A stretch of 64,000 nt of DNA from Rhodospirillaceae bacterium (GTDB taxonomy: Bacteria > Pseudomonadota > Alphaproteobacteria > MPNO01 > UBA2964): assembly GCA_002720855.1 (NCBI GenBank), contig PBIN01000005.1, forward strand, positions 62,001 through 126,000, in the 5' to 3' direction. The position numbers were made by a program, and so were the translations under genes. This document shows, in pieces, positions 25,084 through 34,611 of the stretch. A model generated the notes under the pieces. It saw only the letters and a list, made by a program, of their open reading frames with translations. It was not told the origin of the DNA and searched no databases. The number at the start of each line of letters is the position of its first letter. Position 1 is the stretch's first letter.

Positions 25084-26541
25084 ATGGCGAGCGATAAAGC
25101 GCCCAGGCGCAATGAGGGATACCAGGACCTGCGCGAGCTGCTGGAACGCTTTGAGGAGATGGGCGAAGTCGCCCATGTCGACGGCGCGGACTGGAATTTG
25201 GAAGTCGGTGCCATTGCTGAAATGACGGCGGCAGAGAAGCCCGGGCGGGCTAAAGCGGTATTATTCGACAATATCAAGGGGTGTCCGCAAGGAACCAGAA
25301 TTTTGGCTGGCGGTGCCAATGCCTTTCGCCGCCTTGCTGTTGTCCTGGGCTTACCCGAACCCAAGGACGAGATTGACCTCGTCAAAAGTTATCGCGAACA
25401 GTCAAAACGCGAGTTTGAACTTATTCCGCCGGTCGAAGTCTCAACAGGCCCCGTTATGGAAAACGTCATGCGGGACGACGAAGTCGACATTTGGAAGTTT
25501 CCCGCACCCTTTGTCCATGAATTGGACGGCGGCCGTTACATCGGCACCGACGATGCGATCATAATGCGTGATCCGGATACGGGCTGGGTAAATTCCGCGA
25601 CCTATCGAGTCATGGTTCACAACGAGAATACCGTTGGTATCTGGATGTCTCCCGGTAAACAGGGGCGACTAATTAGCGATAAGTACTTCGCGAAAGGTGA
25701 GCCGTGTCCGGTTTTGATTTCCTGCGGCCATGACCCGTTGCTGTTCCTGGTATCACATCAGGAGATCGATCATGAAGTAGACGAGTTTGCCTACGCAGGT
25801 GGTATGCGTGGGCGAGCGCTTGAGGTGATTCCAAGTGAGATTCACGGTTTGCCCATACCGGCACATGCGGAGATCGTTCTCGAAGGTGAAATTTATGGCG
25901 ACGAGCTGCGAGAAGAAGGCCCATTCGGTGAGTTCATGGGTTACTACGCATCCAACGCCAGCAAATTGCCCATCGTAAAGATTAAACGCGTTTACTACCG
26001 AACAAACCCGATTTTAACTCTGGCGATACCATCCAGACCGCCGGAAAATTTCACCTTTGCAAGGGCGGCCGTTAAATCCGCAATGATTTGGGATGAGTGC
26101 GAAAAGGCCGGTTTAAATGGTATTCAGGGCGTATGGTGCCATGAAGCCGGTGCCGGACGGTTATTCAACGTTATTTCCATCAAGCAACTTTATCCCGGCC
26201 ATGTATCCCAGGCGGGCATGCTGGCCATGAATTGTCATGCTGGCAATTATGCCGGGCGTTGGGTTGTTGTCGTTGACGAGGATATAGACCCATCCAATAT
26301 GTTTGACGTGATCTGGGCGATGTCGACAAGGTGCGATCCGCCAGAGGATGTGCAATTCGTCAAACGATCCTGGTCGACGCCGCTCGATCCCATGTTGCGT
26401 GAGGCCCCATGGCAGAACAACCGAGCTCTTATAGATGCCTGCCGTCCTTATGGGTGGAAGGATGAGTTTCCGACAGTCGCTGAGGCGAGCCCCGATCTAA
26501 AAGCAAAAATTCGCGATAAGTTTCCGGAGCTGTTTGACTGA
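25084..26541 (+). CDS. UbiD family prenylated-FMN-dependent decarboxylase
   Basis: A 485-residue member of the UbiD decarboxylase family, which uses prenyl-FMN to reversibly (de)carboxylate aromatic or alpha,beta-unsaturated acids. The family triad is visible: an Arg in NSATYRVMVHN near 175, and two Glu in EEGPFGEFMGYY (about 278 and 283). The cofactor region has SPGKQG and the C-terminal part PYGWKDEF. The start at ATG 25084 follows a TTG with no other good site. It is the first of three UbiD paralogues in the window (others at 34608 and 39783). It is followed 3 bp later by a 2-oxoglutarate oxygenase, so they are coupled. Substrate unknown. Confidence 0.93.
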   Translation: MASDKAPRRNEGYQDLRELLERFEEMGEVAHVDGADWNLEVGAIAEMTAAEKPGRAKAVLFDNIKGCPQGTRILAGGANAFRRLAVVLGLPEPKDEIDLVKSYREQSKREFELIPPVEVSTGPVMENVMRDDEVDIWKFPAPFVHELDGGRYIGTDDAIIMRDPDTGWVNSATYRVMVHNENTVGIWMSPGKQGRLISDKYFAKGEPCPVLISCGHDPLLFLVSHQEIDHEVDEFAYAGGMRGRALEVIPSEIHGLPIPAHAEIVLEGEIYGDELREEGPFGEFMGYYASNASKLPIVKIKRVYYRTNPILTLAIPSRPPENFTFARAAVKSAMIWDECEKAGLNGIQGVWCHEAGAGRLFNVISIKQLYPGHVSQAGMLAMNCHAGNYAGRWVVVVDEDIDPSNMFDVIWAMSTRCDPPEDVQFVKRSWSTPLDPMLREAPWQNNRALIDACRPYGWKDEFPTVAEASPDLKAKIRDKFPELFD

Positions 26542-26544
26542 CTC

Positions 26545-27126
26545 ATGTCTGATCCAAACAAAGCTGGACCTCCCCGTGTTCTCCATATGTGTGCAAACGC
26601 TCGCGCCGCTTTCACGGACGAAGAATGCGACGCGGTAATTGATCTCGCAAAAAAACAAGGACTGTCCCCCGGTGTGGTCCAGGGAAATAGCGTAGAGCTG
26701 GATGTCCGCGACAGTGATATTGCGCGGCTTGCACGAACAGCTGAATCCGAGTGGTTATACAAAAAGGTTTTTGAAATTGTCCTCAATCTGAATTCGACGG
26801 CCTGGCAATTCGATCTTTTCGAGTCTGAAGACTTTCAGGTCGCGGAATATACCAGCAAAGGCCACTTCGATTGGCATCTCGATATTGCGTCCCAGCATCC
26901 GTTTAATTTGCGAAAACTGGGTGTGACTGTACAACTCAGTGACGGTGACAGCTATGAAGGTGGAAATTTTGAAACCCATTACGGTCCAGAGTTAGATATC
27001 GCTCCGCGCGACCGTGGGACGATTGTAATTTTCCCTAGCTTTGTCCTCCACCGCGTTGCGCCTGTAACGTCCGGCTCGCGATTTTCATTGACAGCATGGA
27101 TTCTGGGGCAAACACCCTTTAAGTGA
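26545..27126 (+). CDS. 2-oxoglutarate/Fe(II)-dependent oxygenase (prolyl-4-hydroxylase type)
   Basis: A 193-residue oxygenase of the P4Hc/PKHD group. The iron ligands are His111-X-Asp113 (FDWHLDIA) and His169 (VLHRVAPV), and Arg179 (SGSRFSLTAW) binds 2-oxoglutarate. The segment GGNFETHYG is typical of the family. Members hydroxylate proline in proteins or small molecules. It starts 3 bp after the UbiD gene, so the two are translated from one message. Its last 8 bp overlap the end of the convergent dienelactone hydrolase gene. Confidence 0.9.
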   Translation: MSDPNKAGPPRVLHMCANARAAFTDEECDAVIDLAKKQGLSPGVVQGNSVELDVRDSDIARLARTAESEWLYKKVFEIVLNLNSTAWQFDLFESEDFQVAEYTSKGHFDWHLDIASQHPFNLRKLGVTVQLSDGDSYEGGNFETHYGPELDIAPRDRGTIVIFPSFVLHRVAPVTSGSRFSLTAWILGQTPFK

Positions 27127-27787
27127 GCACTTCTTTCAGGAAATCCATTGATTGCGTCCAGGAGTTTGGCGCTGCTTCGGGATGGTAGCTTTCTTGTTCG
27201 GGGTTAAAAAAAGCATGTTTGGCACCCGGGTGAATGTGAACACGAAGATCAGGATTGGCAGCTTGAATCTGTTCTATTTCATCCAATGATACGCAGTGAT
27301 CGATATCGCCGTAATGGATAACTGACGGGCATTTGGGATTAAGGTGAAGCCAAGCAGGTACATGGCTACCGTAATAATTCACCATCGCATCGAATTTTAG
27401 CTTAGCAGCGCTGACCCACGCCCATGTACCACCGGTACAAAATCCTGAAATTATGACGGGACCTGAGCTTCTTATTGTATCAGCGCTAGCGGCAATGTCG
27501 GACAGGATATTTTCTTCCTTAAGCGACGTATAATGAGTAATGCCTGCTTCAACGCCAGCAGGTGTGTACGGGTTGATGATATTCGGTTCGATGCGATCAA
27601 ATAACGATGGCGCGACAGCGACATAACCTTCTGTTGCCCACTTGTCGCAAACATCTGCGAGGTGCGGAATGCGCCCGGTGATCGCGTGCAAGATGACAAC
27701 GCCCCCCTTGATGTCTCCCTCAGGGTCGCTTCGCCAAGCATCAATCTTGTGCCCGTCCGATGCAATTATTTTGATTTCACTACTCAA
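27119..27787 (-). CDS. Dienelactone hydrolase family protein
   Basis: A 222-residue alpha/beta hydrolase with the dienelactone hydrolase triad: nucleophile Cys117 in ISGFCTGGTW, Asp161 in YGDIDHCVS and His191 in PGAKHAFF. DLH opens the lactone ring of dienelactone in chlorocatechol-type pathways; related enzymes cleave other lactones or esters. The TTG at 27787 is preferred because AAGGGG lies six bases upstream on the minus strand; an upstream start at 27859 would add 24 residues of no recognisable content. The divergent HyuA gene starts 174 bp away. Confidence 0.87.
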   Translation of the reverse strand: MSSEIKIIASDGHKIDAWRSDPEGDIKGGVVILHAITGRIPHLADVCDKWATEGYVAVAPSLFDRIEPNIINPYTPAGVEAGITHYTSLKEENILSDIAASADTIRSSGPVIISGFCTGGTWAWVSAAKLKFDAMVNYYGSHVPAWLHLNPKCPSVIHYGDIDHCVSLDEIEQIQAANPDLRVHIHPGAKHAFFNPEQESYHPEAAPNSWTQSMDFLKEVLT

Positions 27788-27961
27788 TTTGTTCCCCTTG
27801 CACGCAGAGGAGTTTACTGACCTATACGAAAAGCGCCAACGTACGATTGCTTCTGACAAAACTTATCTGTGCCATTGCGGCAGCAATCGTTGCCACATTG
27901 ATTCCACGGTCCACGCTGCGTATTGTCCGGCTTTGCAAGACTCTATCAGAAACCAGATGAT

Positions 27962-30061
27962 ATGGCGGAAACAGAAAGATCGACGCGATACCGCTTAGGT
28001 GTCGACGTTGGCGGCACACATACCGATCTAGTTCTAAACGACATCGAAACCGGTGCGCTTCGCATTGAAAAACTGCCGTCTTCACCGGAAAATCCCGCCC
28101 GCGCAGTACTGGAAGGTCTAAAGCGGTTGCTGGCGGACGGTGTTTCCCCCGATGAAATAGCTTTTTTCGCACATGGCACGACCGTGACGACCAACGCCCT
28201 TCTTGAGGCCAAAGGCGCCAAAATTGGGTTGTTTATAAATCAGGGTTACCGCGCAATATGTGAGGTGCAAACCCAAGCGCGAGATCAGGGCAATCCCTTT
28301 GATCATCTGTTCTCCCGCCCCGCACATTTGGCACCGCCGTCTGTAACCTATGAAATCCCCGGTCGTATGGATTACCTCGGCAACGAAATCGCATCGCTTG
28401 ATCGCGACGCTGTTGCCGAGGCAGCAAAGTCGCTTGTTGTCGACGGTATAAACTCCTTCACCATCTGCTATCTGTTTTCCTACATGAATGCTGCGCACGA
28501 ACGTGAGACGGCTGAAATTATTCGCGATATTGCACCTGACGCTTTCGTGTCGATGTCCAGCGAAGTGTTACCCCGTATTCGCGAATGGCCGCGCTATTCG
28601 ACAACTTTGATCAACGCCTATCTGGTTCCGGTTTTGGCAAAATATATTGCTGATTTGGCCGCCGGTCTGGATGACGAGAACGTCATGACGCGGCGTCGGT
28701 TTTTGATGCAATCCAACGGTGGCGTGATGCCCCTTTCGGCAAATGCCGAAGCACAAACGGTTCATACCCTCCTCTCAGGTCCGGCAGCAGGTGTGCAGGG
28801 CACGGCATATCTATTGGGAATAGAACAGGGCTGGAACAATATCGTTACCATGGATATGGGCGGTACGAGCTGTGATATCGCTTTTGTCGAGAATGGATTG
28901 CCACTGGAACATGCCGAGGCTGTTATTGCGCACCGCATCGTTGCTGTACCTGCCCTCGATGTTTCGACCATTTCTGCTGGTGGCGGCAGTATCGCCAGGG
29001 TCAATGCTGCTGGAATGCTTGAGGTTGGACCGGACAGCGCTGGCGCTTCTCCCGGACCTGCATGTTACGGAAAAGGCGGCACGCTACCGACGGTGACCGA
29101 TGCCGATATTGTTTCTGGCATACTCAATCCAGACTTCTTTCTTGGTGGCAAGATGGCGCTTGATGTTGATGGGGCGACGCAGGCGGTCCAAGACCACGTC
29201 GCGGCACCGATGGAAATCGATATTGCTAACGCTGCGGCTGGGATAACGCGCGTTATTAATGCTCGTATGGCTGATGAAATTCGCGTGCAAGCGGCCAAGA
29301 AGGGCGTCGATCTCTCCGGCTTCACTCTGGTGCCATTTGGTGGTGCCGGGCCAGTACATGCGGTCGCTGTTGCTGAGGACCTTGGCATTCCTCGTGTTCT
29401 GGTGCCGGCGAGCCCTGGCGCTTTTTCAGCACTGGGTTTGCTATGTGCCGATGTCGTCCACGATTACATCCGCTCGGATTTAAGGGATTTAGAAGGTATC
29501 GATCCCGCCCACGTCGAGGCAGCTTTTGCTACTTTGGAAGAACGTGCTGCCGAGGAATTGCAGGAGGAGGGTTTGGGAGATGAAGCCAGAAATTTCCTGC
29601 GAGAGGTTGATCTCCGCTACGCTGGTCAGGGCTATGAATTGCGTGTTCCTATTGAAGGGATTCCGACACCACTCGATGCAGAAGGATTTGACGCACTCAC
29701 TGAGCGTTTCCATGAACGGCATGAAGCAGTGCATGGGCATGCGGCACGTGGTGCCCCAATAGAGGTCGTTAGCTATCGATTGAGAGCAATTGTTCCGGTG
29801 CCAAAAATTGAAATGGCCTCAGCCGTTGACCAGAAGTTGACACGTTCTGAAAAGCCATCTGGCAAGAGAACCTTCCGGGATGCACGCGGACAATCGGTAG
29901 ATGCTGATGTTTGGCGAAGACAGGACTTACCAACCGACAGCACGATTAAGGGCCCTATCATTGTAGAACAACTCGATGCGACGACAGTGGTGCCGGGAGG
30001 GTGGACTGTTCGGTTGGACAATGCGGGCAATTTGGAACTCTATCGGGAGGATGTGGGATGA
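27962..30061 (+). CDS. Hydantoinase/oxoprolinase family protein, HyuA-type subunit
   Basis: A 699-residue member of the HyuA/acetone-carboxylase-beta family with an actin-like ATPase fold. The phosphate-1 motif is LGVDVGGTHTDLVL at about 11-24; HGTTVTTNALLE follows near 72, then MDMGGTSCDIAF near 303 and PFGGAGPVHA near 457. Such proteins use ATP to open lactam rings (5-oxoproline, N-methylhydantoin) or activate ketones for carboxylation, together with the B subunit. The stop overlaps the HyuB start (ATGA), so the two are coupled. The ATG at 27962 is chosen for its fit to family starts; the ribosome site is weak. Confidence 0.93.
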   Translation: MAETERSTRYRLGVDVGGTHTDLVLNDIETGALRIEKLPSSPENPARAVLEGLKRLLADGVSPDEIAFFAHGTTVTTNALLEAKGAKIGLFINQGYRAICEVQTQARDQGNPFDHLFSRPAHLAPPSVTYEIPGRMDYLGNEIASLDRDAVAEAAKSLVVDGINSFTICYLFSYMNAAHERETAEIIRDIAPDAFVSMSSEVLPRIREWPRYSTTLINAYLVPVLAKYIADLAAGLDDENVMTRRRFLMQSNGGVMPLSANAEAQTVHTLLSGPAAGVQGTAYLLGIEQGWNNIVTMDMGGTSCDIAFVENGLPLEHAEAVIAHRIVAVPALDVSTISAGGGSIARVNAAGMLEVGPDSAGASPGPACYGKGGTLPTVTDADIVSGILNPDFFLGGKMALDVDGATQAVQDHVAAPMEIDIANAAAGITRVINARMADEIRVQAAKKGVDLSGFTLVPFGGAGPVHAVAVAEDLGIPRVLVPASPGAFSALGLLCADVVHDYIRSDLRDLEGIDPAHVEAAFATLEERAAEELQEEGLGDEARNFLREVDLRYAGQGYELRVPIEGIPTPLDAEGFDALTERFHERHEAVHGHAARGAPIEVVSYRLRAIVPVPKIEMASAVDQKLTRSEKPSGKRTFRDARGQSVDADVWRRQDLPTDSTIKGPIIVEQLDATTVVPGGWTVRLDNAGNLELYREDVG

Positions 30062-31710
30062 GCACATCAGCAGCACGTGTGGTTGATCCGATAACGGTAC
30101 AAATACTGCGCAACCGGATCGGGAGTTTGATGGATGAAATGCATCATCATTTCTTCCGGTCAGGTTATTCAACGATTGTACGAGAATCTCGTGATTTCAG
30201 CTGCGTTATTCTGGATGCGGAGGGACGTTTGCTGGTCGCGCCACCGATGTTTTTTCATTCGACGGCGTACCGATATTTTGTCCAGCGAATTTTCGAACTC
30301 GTTGGCGAAGATGGCATTTGCGATGGCGATGTCTTTATTTCCAACCATCCGTACGATGGCAGTATGCCGCATGTACCCGATATGGGCGTCATCGTGCCGA
30401 TATTTCAAAGTGGACAACATATCGGTTTCGCGGGGTCAATTGCACATAAAGCGGATGTTGGCGGAACGATGCCAGGATCGACCTGGGGGCAGGCAACCGA
30501 GTTATTTCAGGAAGGCATCGTATATCCCCCGACACGTCTCTATCGTGCCGGAGAATACGATAAAGGTATTGAACGGTTGATTGCCACGAATAGCCGCCAA
30601 CCTGAGTTAACACTTGGTGATCTGCGGGGGCAGGTGGCAGCCTGTTTTATCGGTCGCGACCGATTGCAGCAGATCTGCGAAGAATACGGAACCAATCAAC
30701 TTACCGCAGCACTGGATGCGATGATTGAAGCGGCGGGAATCGAATTCCAGGACGCACTTTCGCAATTGCCAAACGGAACGCAAGAAGCCGAGTCCTATCT
30801 CGACAGTGACGGGATTGATCGCAACAAACCTGTTCGCATGCATGTTCGTATGACCGTCAAAGACGGAGAAGTGGACTTCGATTTTTCCGAAAGTGATCCG
30901 CAGGGTCGCGGACCGGTCAATATTCGTCGTGCACTGGTTGAAGCCTGTTGTTATCAGGTGCTGATTGGCATGATCGATCCCAATTTGCGTTACAGCGACG
31001 CCGTGCGCGACGCAGTGACAATTACGTTGAAGCCTGGAACAGTTTTAAGCCCGATCCCGCCTGCACCATGCAGCTCCTATATGAAGACCTGTATGACGGT
31101 TATAGATATGCTGCTTGAAGCTTTCGGTGCATTTTCAACGGATCGTGCCGCGGCATACAGTGGCGGTAGCGGCGGTGGCCTTACTGTCGATTGGGGTCCC
31201 GGCCCCCGTAAGCCACGCGGCAACCAATACGAAATTTATGGTTCGGCCTATGGAGGCTCGGCTTCTCAGGATGGTGCGTCCGGAACGACGGTACACCTGT
31301 CGAATATTTATGTGACGCCAATCGAAATTGTTGAAACCGAATTCCCATGCCGGGTGACCAAATTCGAGATGATTCCCGACTCTGGCGGTGATGGAAAACA
31401 TCGCGGTGGTTTGGCACTCCGTCGTGCTTATGAAATGCTTCAGCCCGGCCTCGTAATCTTTCGCGGTGACAGGGCCGTAAGGCCGCCCCGTGGTGTGGCT
31501 GGTGGCGAGCCAGGGCGACCCAGCCGCTTCGTTGTGAATCCGGGTAAGGACAATGAGCAGGAAATGCCGATTACAACGAGCATAAAGTTAGAAGCTGGAG
31601 ATAGTTTGATGATGGAGGCCGCTGGCGGTGGTGGGTTTGGTGATCCCGAACAGCGAGACCCTGAAAAGAAGGCGGAGGATATTCGTCAGGGCTACGTAAC
31701 GAGTAAATAG
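30058..31710 (+). CDS. Hydantoinase B/oxoprolinase family protein, HyuB-type subunit
   Basis: A 550-residue partner of the preceding HyuA-like protein. Characteristic segments are DPITVQILRNRIGSLMDEM at the start, SNHPYDGSMPHVPDM, IAHKADVGGTMPGS and the C-terminal GSGGGLTVDW, then AAGGGGFGDP near the end. HyuB resembles the alpha subunit of acetone carboxylase and completes the ATP-dependent lactam- or hydantoin-opening complex. The ATG at 30058 overlaps the HyuA stop. A 4HBT-type thioesterase follows 12 bp later. The true substrate cannot be inferred from sequence; lactam, hydantoin or ketone are all possible. Confidence 0.93.
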   Translation: MSTSAARVVDPITVQILRNRIGSLMDEMHHHFFRSGYSTIVRESRDFSCVILDAEGRLLVAPPMFFHSTAYRYFVQRIFELVGEDGICDGDVFISNHPYDGSMPHVPDMGVIVPIFQSGQHIGFAGSIAHKADVGGTMPGSTWGQATELFQEGIVYPPTRLYRAGEYDKGIERLIATNSRQPELTLGDLRGQVAACFIGRDRLQQICEEYGTNQLTAALDAMIEAAGIEFQDALSQLPNGTQEAESYLDSDGIDRNKPVRMHVRMTVKDGEVDFDFSESDPQGRGPVNIRRALVEACCYQVLIGMIDPNLRYSDAVRDAVTITLKPGTVLSPIPPAPCSSYMKTCMTVIDMLLEAFGAFSTDRAAAYSGGSGGGLTVDWGPGPRKPRGNQYEIYGSAYGGSASQDGASGTTVHLSNIYVTPIEIVETEFPCRVTKFEMIPDSGGDGKHRGGLALRRAYEMLQPGLVIFRGDRAVRPPRGVAGGEPGRPSRFVVNPGKDNEQEMPITTSIKLEAGDSLMMEAAGGGGFGDPEQRDPEKKAEDIRQGYVTSK

Positions 31711-31722
31711 GAATCTGTACCA

Positions 31723-32181
31723 ATGGCAGAGAATGCAAATGGGTTTAGTAACATCCACAAGATTCACGTGCTGTGGCAGGATTGCGATCCTGCAGGTATT
31801 ACCTTTTACGGAAATTATTTCAGGTGGATGGATGAAGCGTCCTATTTCCTCTTTAAAGCGGCGGGCATTCGCTGGGAGGATTGGGGTAAAAAGTGGGGCG
31901 CTATTGGTATTCCGATCATCAGTGTTAATGCTGATTTTCGATCACCGAGCAAATTTGGCGACGAATTCGATGTAGAGAGTTTTGTCTCTGAATGGGGCAA
32001 TAGCTCTTTTACTGTCACCCACCGTTTTAACATTGGTGACCGGTTGGCTGCGGAGGGTTTTGAAAAACGGGTATTTTGCCTTGGTGATCCGGCTAAGCCA
32101 GAAAAGATGTCTTCAGCGCCAATTCCAGATGAAGTTCGTAAAGCGCTGGGCGGTGAAATCGACGGACCTCCAAATACTTAG
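31723..32181 (+). CDS. 4-hydroxybenzoyl-CoA thioesterase family protein
   Basis: A 152-residue hot-dog-fold thioesterase. The active-site segment LWQDCDPAGITFYGNYFRW contains Asp22, equivalent to the catalytic Asp17 of the Pseudomonas CBS3 enzyme, and the similarity continues through GIPIISVNADFRSPSKFGDE. Such enzymes release 4-hydroxybenzoate or related acyl groups from CoA. The gene lies 12 bp after hyuB and 14 bp before a LOG-family gene, so it is probably read in one message with them. Aromatic acyl-CoA is the likely substrate class, by family resemblance only. Confidence 0.92.
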   Translation: MAENANGFSNIHKIHVLWQDCDPAGITFYGNYFRWMDEASYFLFKAAGIRWEDWGKKWGAIGIPIISVNADFRSPSKFGDEFDVESFVSEWGNSSFTVTHRFNIGDRLAAEGFEKRVFCLGDPAKPEKMSSAPIPDEVRKALGGEIDGPPNT

Positions 32182-32195
32182 GAAGGCAATTCAAT

Positions 32196-33011
32196 ATGAG
32201 CAGTTCCGACCATATGGCTGAAAAGGCCTATCTAAATGATGAATTCCTGAACAGTTCAGACGCGCGTCCTCTGAGACTTCTGGCGGAGTATCTTGAACCG
32301 TTGGAGAGATTCGAGGATCACAACGTCAAGGATACGATCCTTATCTTTGGCTCCGCACGCATATCGTCACGCGAAGAAGCTGAACAAAGTTTGAAAGAGG
32401 CAAAGCAATCTGGTGGCGATGTAGATGCGGCAGAACGTGCTCTACGGACGTCACGCTATTATGAGGAGACGAGGGAGCTCTCATACAGACTAACAGAATG
32501 GTCAAAGAGTTTGTCCGAAACGGATTGTCGCTTCGTCGTGTGTTCCGGCGGTGGTCCCGGCATTATGGAGGCCGCCAATAGGGGGGCATCGGAAGCCAAG
32601 GGCGAAAATATAGGTCTCGGAATTTCTCTGCCCTTTGAACAGACCAACAACTCCTATATCACCCGGAAACTTGACTTCCAGTTTCACTATTTCTTTATGC
32701 GAAAATTCTGGTTTCTTTATATGGCAAAGGCCGTCGTTGTCATGCCGGGAGGGTTTGGTTCGTTTGATGAGCTGTTTGAATGTTTAACGCTGGTGCAGTG
32801 CCAAAAAATAAAAAAGCATTTGCCAATTGTTCTTTATGGAAACGATTTTTGGGACAAGGTTGTGAATTTCGATGCACTTGTCGAATTCGGAACGATTTCT
32901 CCCGAAGATGTGAATCTGTATCACCGTTCGGATAGTGTAGATGATGCGTTCGACTATATAACGGCGCAACTGACGGAGCATTCGATTGATTGTCCGGGGC
33001 TCAGCCTCTAA
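32196..33011 (+). CDS. LOG-family (TIGR00730-like) nucleotide phosphoribohydrolase
   Basis: A 271-residue Rossmann-like protein of the LOG/'lysine decarboxylase-like' family. It carries VCSGGGPGIMEAANRGA near 113-129 and the catalytic PGGFGSFDELFE near 183-194 (family consensus PGGxGTxxE). Enzymes of this kind cleave ribose-5-phosphate from (cytokinin) nucleoside monophosphates; it is not a lysine decarboxylase. The N-terminal region (ILIFGSARI, then an acidic helical insert to about 100) is longer than in the shortest members. The last 26 bp overlap the start of the next gene in another frame. Confidence 0.88.
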   Translation: MSSSDHMAEKAYLNDEFLNSSDARPLRLLAEYLEPLERFEDHNVKDTILIFGSARISSREEAEQSLKEAKQSGGDVDAAERALRTSRYYEETRELSYRLTEWSKSLSETDCRFVVCSGGGPGIMEAANRGASEAKGENIGLGISLPFEQTNNSYITRKLDFQFHYFFMRKFWFLYMAKAVVVMPGGFGSFDELFECLTLVQCQKIKKHLPIVLYGNDFWDKVVNFDALVEFGTISPEDVNLYHRSDSVDDAFDYITAQLTEHSIDCPGLSL

Positions 33012-34611
33012 GCAACTCTTTCGTGCCGCCATCTTCATTTTGGCGGTAATCCTACTGCCGTTAAATTCCAACGCTCAAATTAAGCAGGACCACAAACCAA
33101 AACTATCCAAACTCATCGGTGGGCTGCACTGGGCTGGTGTTTCGAATCTGATCGGATACCGCGGCAAACTATGGTTCTGTAATTCCGTTAAATTCGTCAA
33201 TCATAATTCCGCGGACCTTTATAGCTTCGACCCGGGGACTGGTCGAACACGATACGAAAAACACATCTTTAGTCAGGATGCCGGCCATCCAGTGATTAAA
33301 GACGGTTTGCTCTACTGGCCCTTCGAAGACTCCCGATTCTCACCGGGCCACGGCGAGTTCATGGTCACAAACGGTACTGAATGGAATTGGCATCTCATCC
33401 CAAAAGGCAGGGCGTTTCATACGCATGTCATGCATGCCGATGCCAACAGGCTCTATGCGGGCATTTCCGCGTGGGTCGCGAAAATCGTTGTATCGGAGGA
33501 CGGTGGAACGAGCTGGAAGAAATTTTACGAATATCCCACGCCGGATGGTCGCGTTAGCCGCATCACCGCTATGGCTCATATGAACGGAACACTCTTTGCC
33601 GGTGTGACGACATGGTACGATAAAACACAGCCAAAATTATTGATGCGGTCAGGCAATGAATTTGCTCCGGTTCCGGGCTGGCCGGCGGGTGCGTCCGTCG
33701 ATGAACTCGCTGTGTATAAGGGGTGGCTTTATGCCGCAAATGAAGGAACGGAAGAAAGCGTCCTTTGGCGCACGAATGGAAAGAAAACCGAACGTGTTGG
33801 TGGCCCATCGGGTTTGGTGAATGCTTTCGCTGTCGGCGACAAATTCCTGTGGGCTGTGACGGCTCGAAAAGGTTCGGGGGCCCTATGGCGCAGCAAAGAT
33901 GGTTTGCTTTGGGAGGAAGTACAAAAATTTGAACATGCCCGGCCGCTTGATGTCGCGGTATTTGATGCGCAAATTTACGTCGGCCTCTTGTCAGAAAAAG
34001 GCGGCGAACTTTGGGGTACGGCAAAGCGCCGTGCTGTGAAATTTGATCCGGCGCCGATAGCGCTGCCACCAAAAGTTAAAATTCCTGCAGCGGAAGTCGA
34101 GGTCGCGCTAAAACAATTGGACACAGTCCTGAGTGACACAACCCGATATCGCAGTTTGCGGTTTGCGATGAGGCCGCTCGTAGCAGGACAATCACTTAAT
34201 CTTGGAACGCAATTGATAAAACGGCTCGATGGTCCGTTTCCAAGAGGCGCTGCCCGCATGTTTGGCCGACGCTTAATTCCGACATCCAACATGGCGGAAT
34301 GGTATTTGCTTTGGGGTATTGCTCATAACGGAGCTGGTAAAATACCTCTCCATTATTTGACGACTCCCTGGACCTCCAAGCCGAACGGTGCTGAGAAATA
34401 TATTCAGCCCGCACTTGCGGCAATCTGGGCAGTACGCGAACTCAATCAAAAGGATAACGCGACCATCGGGGCGCTTGTTGATCGTTTAAGCTTTGAGGAC
34501 GATCCGAAATGGGTGACCGGTGATGTCATCGGTGCCCTTACGGACTTAACGGGCAAGAGGTTCGGTTATGACCGCGATGCCTGGCGAAAATGGTGGAAGA
34601 CCGTGAACTAA
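32986..34611 (+). CDS. Exported beta-propeller-like protein of unknown function
   Basis: A 541-residue protein with an N-terminal signal sequence (about 11-30, FRAAIFILAVILLPLNSNA). Residues 40-350 have repeated short blocks with Trp/Gly and SEDGGTSWKKF, which resembles an Asp-box of sialidase-like propellers, plus recurring 'lywr' strands (VLWRTNGKK, ALWRSKDGLLW). The last 180 residues are helical (SNMAEWYLLWGIAHNGAG, AWRKWWKTVN). I do not recognise the family. The TTG start at 32986 lies inside the end of the LOG gene and has no strong ribosome site; the overlap suggests coupling. It converges on a UbiD gene with a 4-bp overlap. Confidence 0.7.
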   Translation: MIVRGSASKQLFRAAIFILAVILLPLNSNAQIKQDHKPKLSKLIGGLHWAGVSNLIGYRGKLWFCNSVKFVNHNSADLYSFDPGTGRTRYEKHIFSQDAGHPVIKDGLLYWPFEDSRFSPGHGEFMVTNGTEWNWHLIPKGRAFHTHVMHADANRLYAGISAWVAKIVVSEDGGTSWKKFYEYPTPDGRVSRITAMAHMNGTLFAGVTTWYDKTQPKLLMRSGNEFAPVPGWPAGASVDELAVYKGWLYAANEGTEESVLWRTNGKKTERVGGPSGLVNAFAVGDKFLWAVTARKGSGALWRSKDGLLWEEVQKFEHARPLDVAVFDAQIYVGLLSEKGGELWGTAKRRAVKFDPAPIALPPKVKIPAAEVEVALKQLDTVLSDTTRYRSLRFAMRPLVAGQSLNLGTQLIKRLDGPFPRGAARMFGRRLIPTSNMAEWYLLWGIAHNGAGKIPLHYLTTPWTSKPNGAEKYIQPALAAIWAVRELNQKDNATIGALVDRLSFEDDPKWVTGDVIGALTDLTGKRFGYDRDAWRKWWKTVN

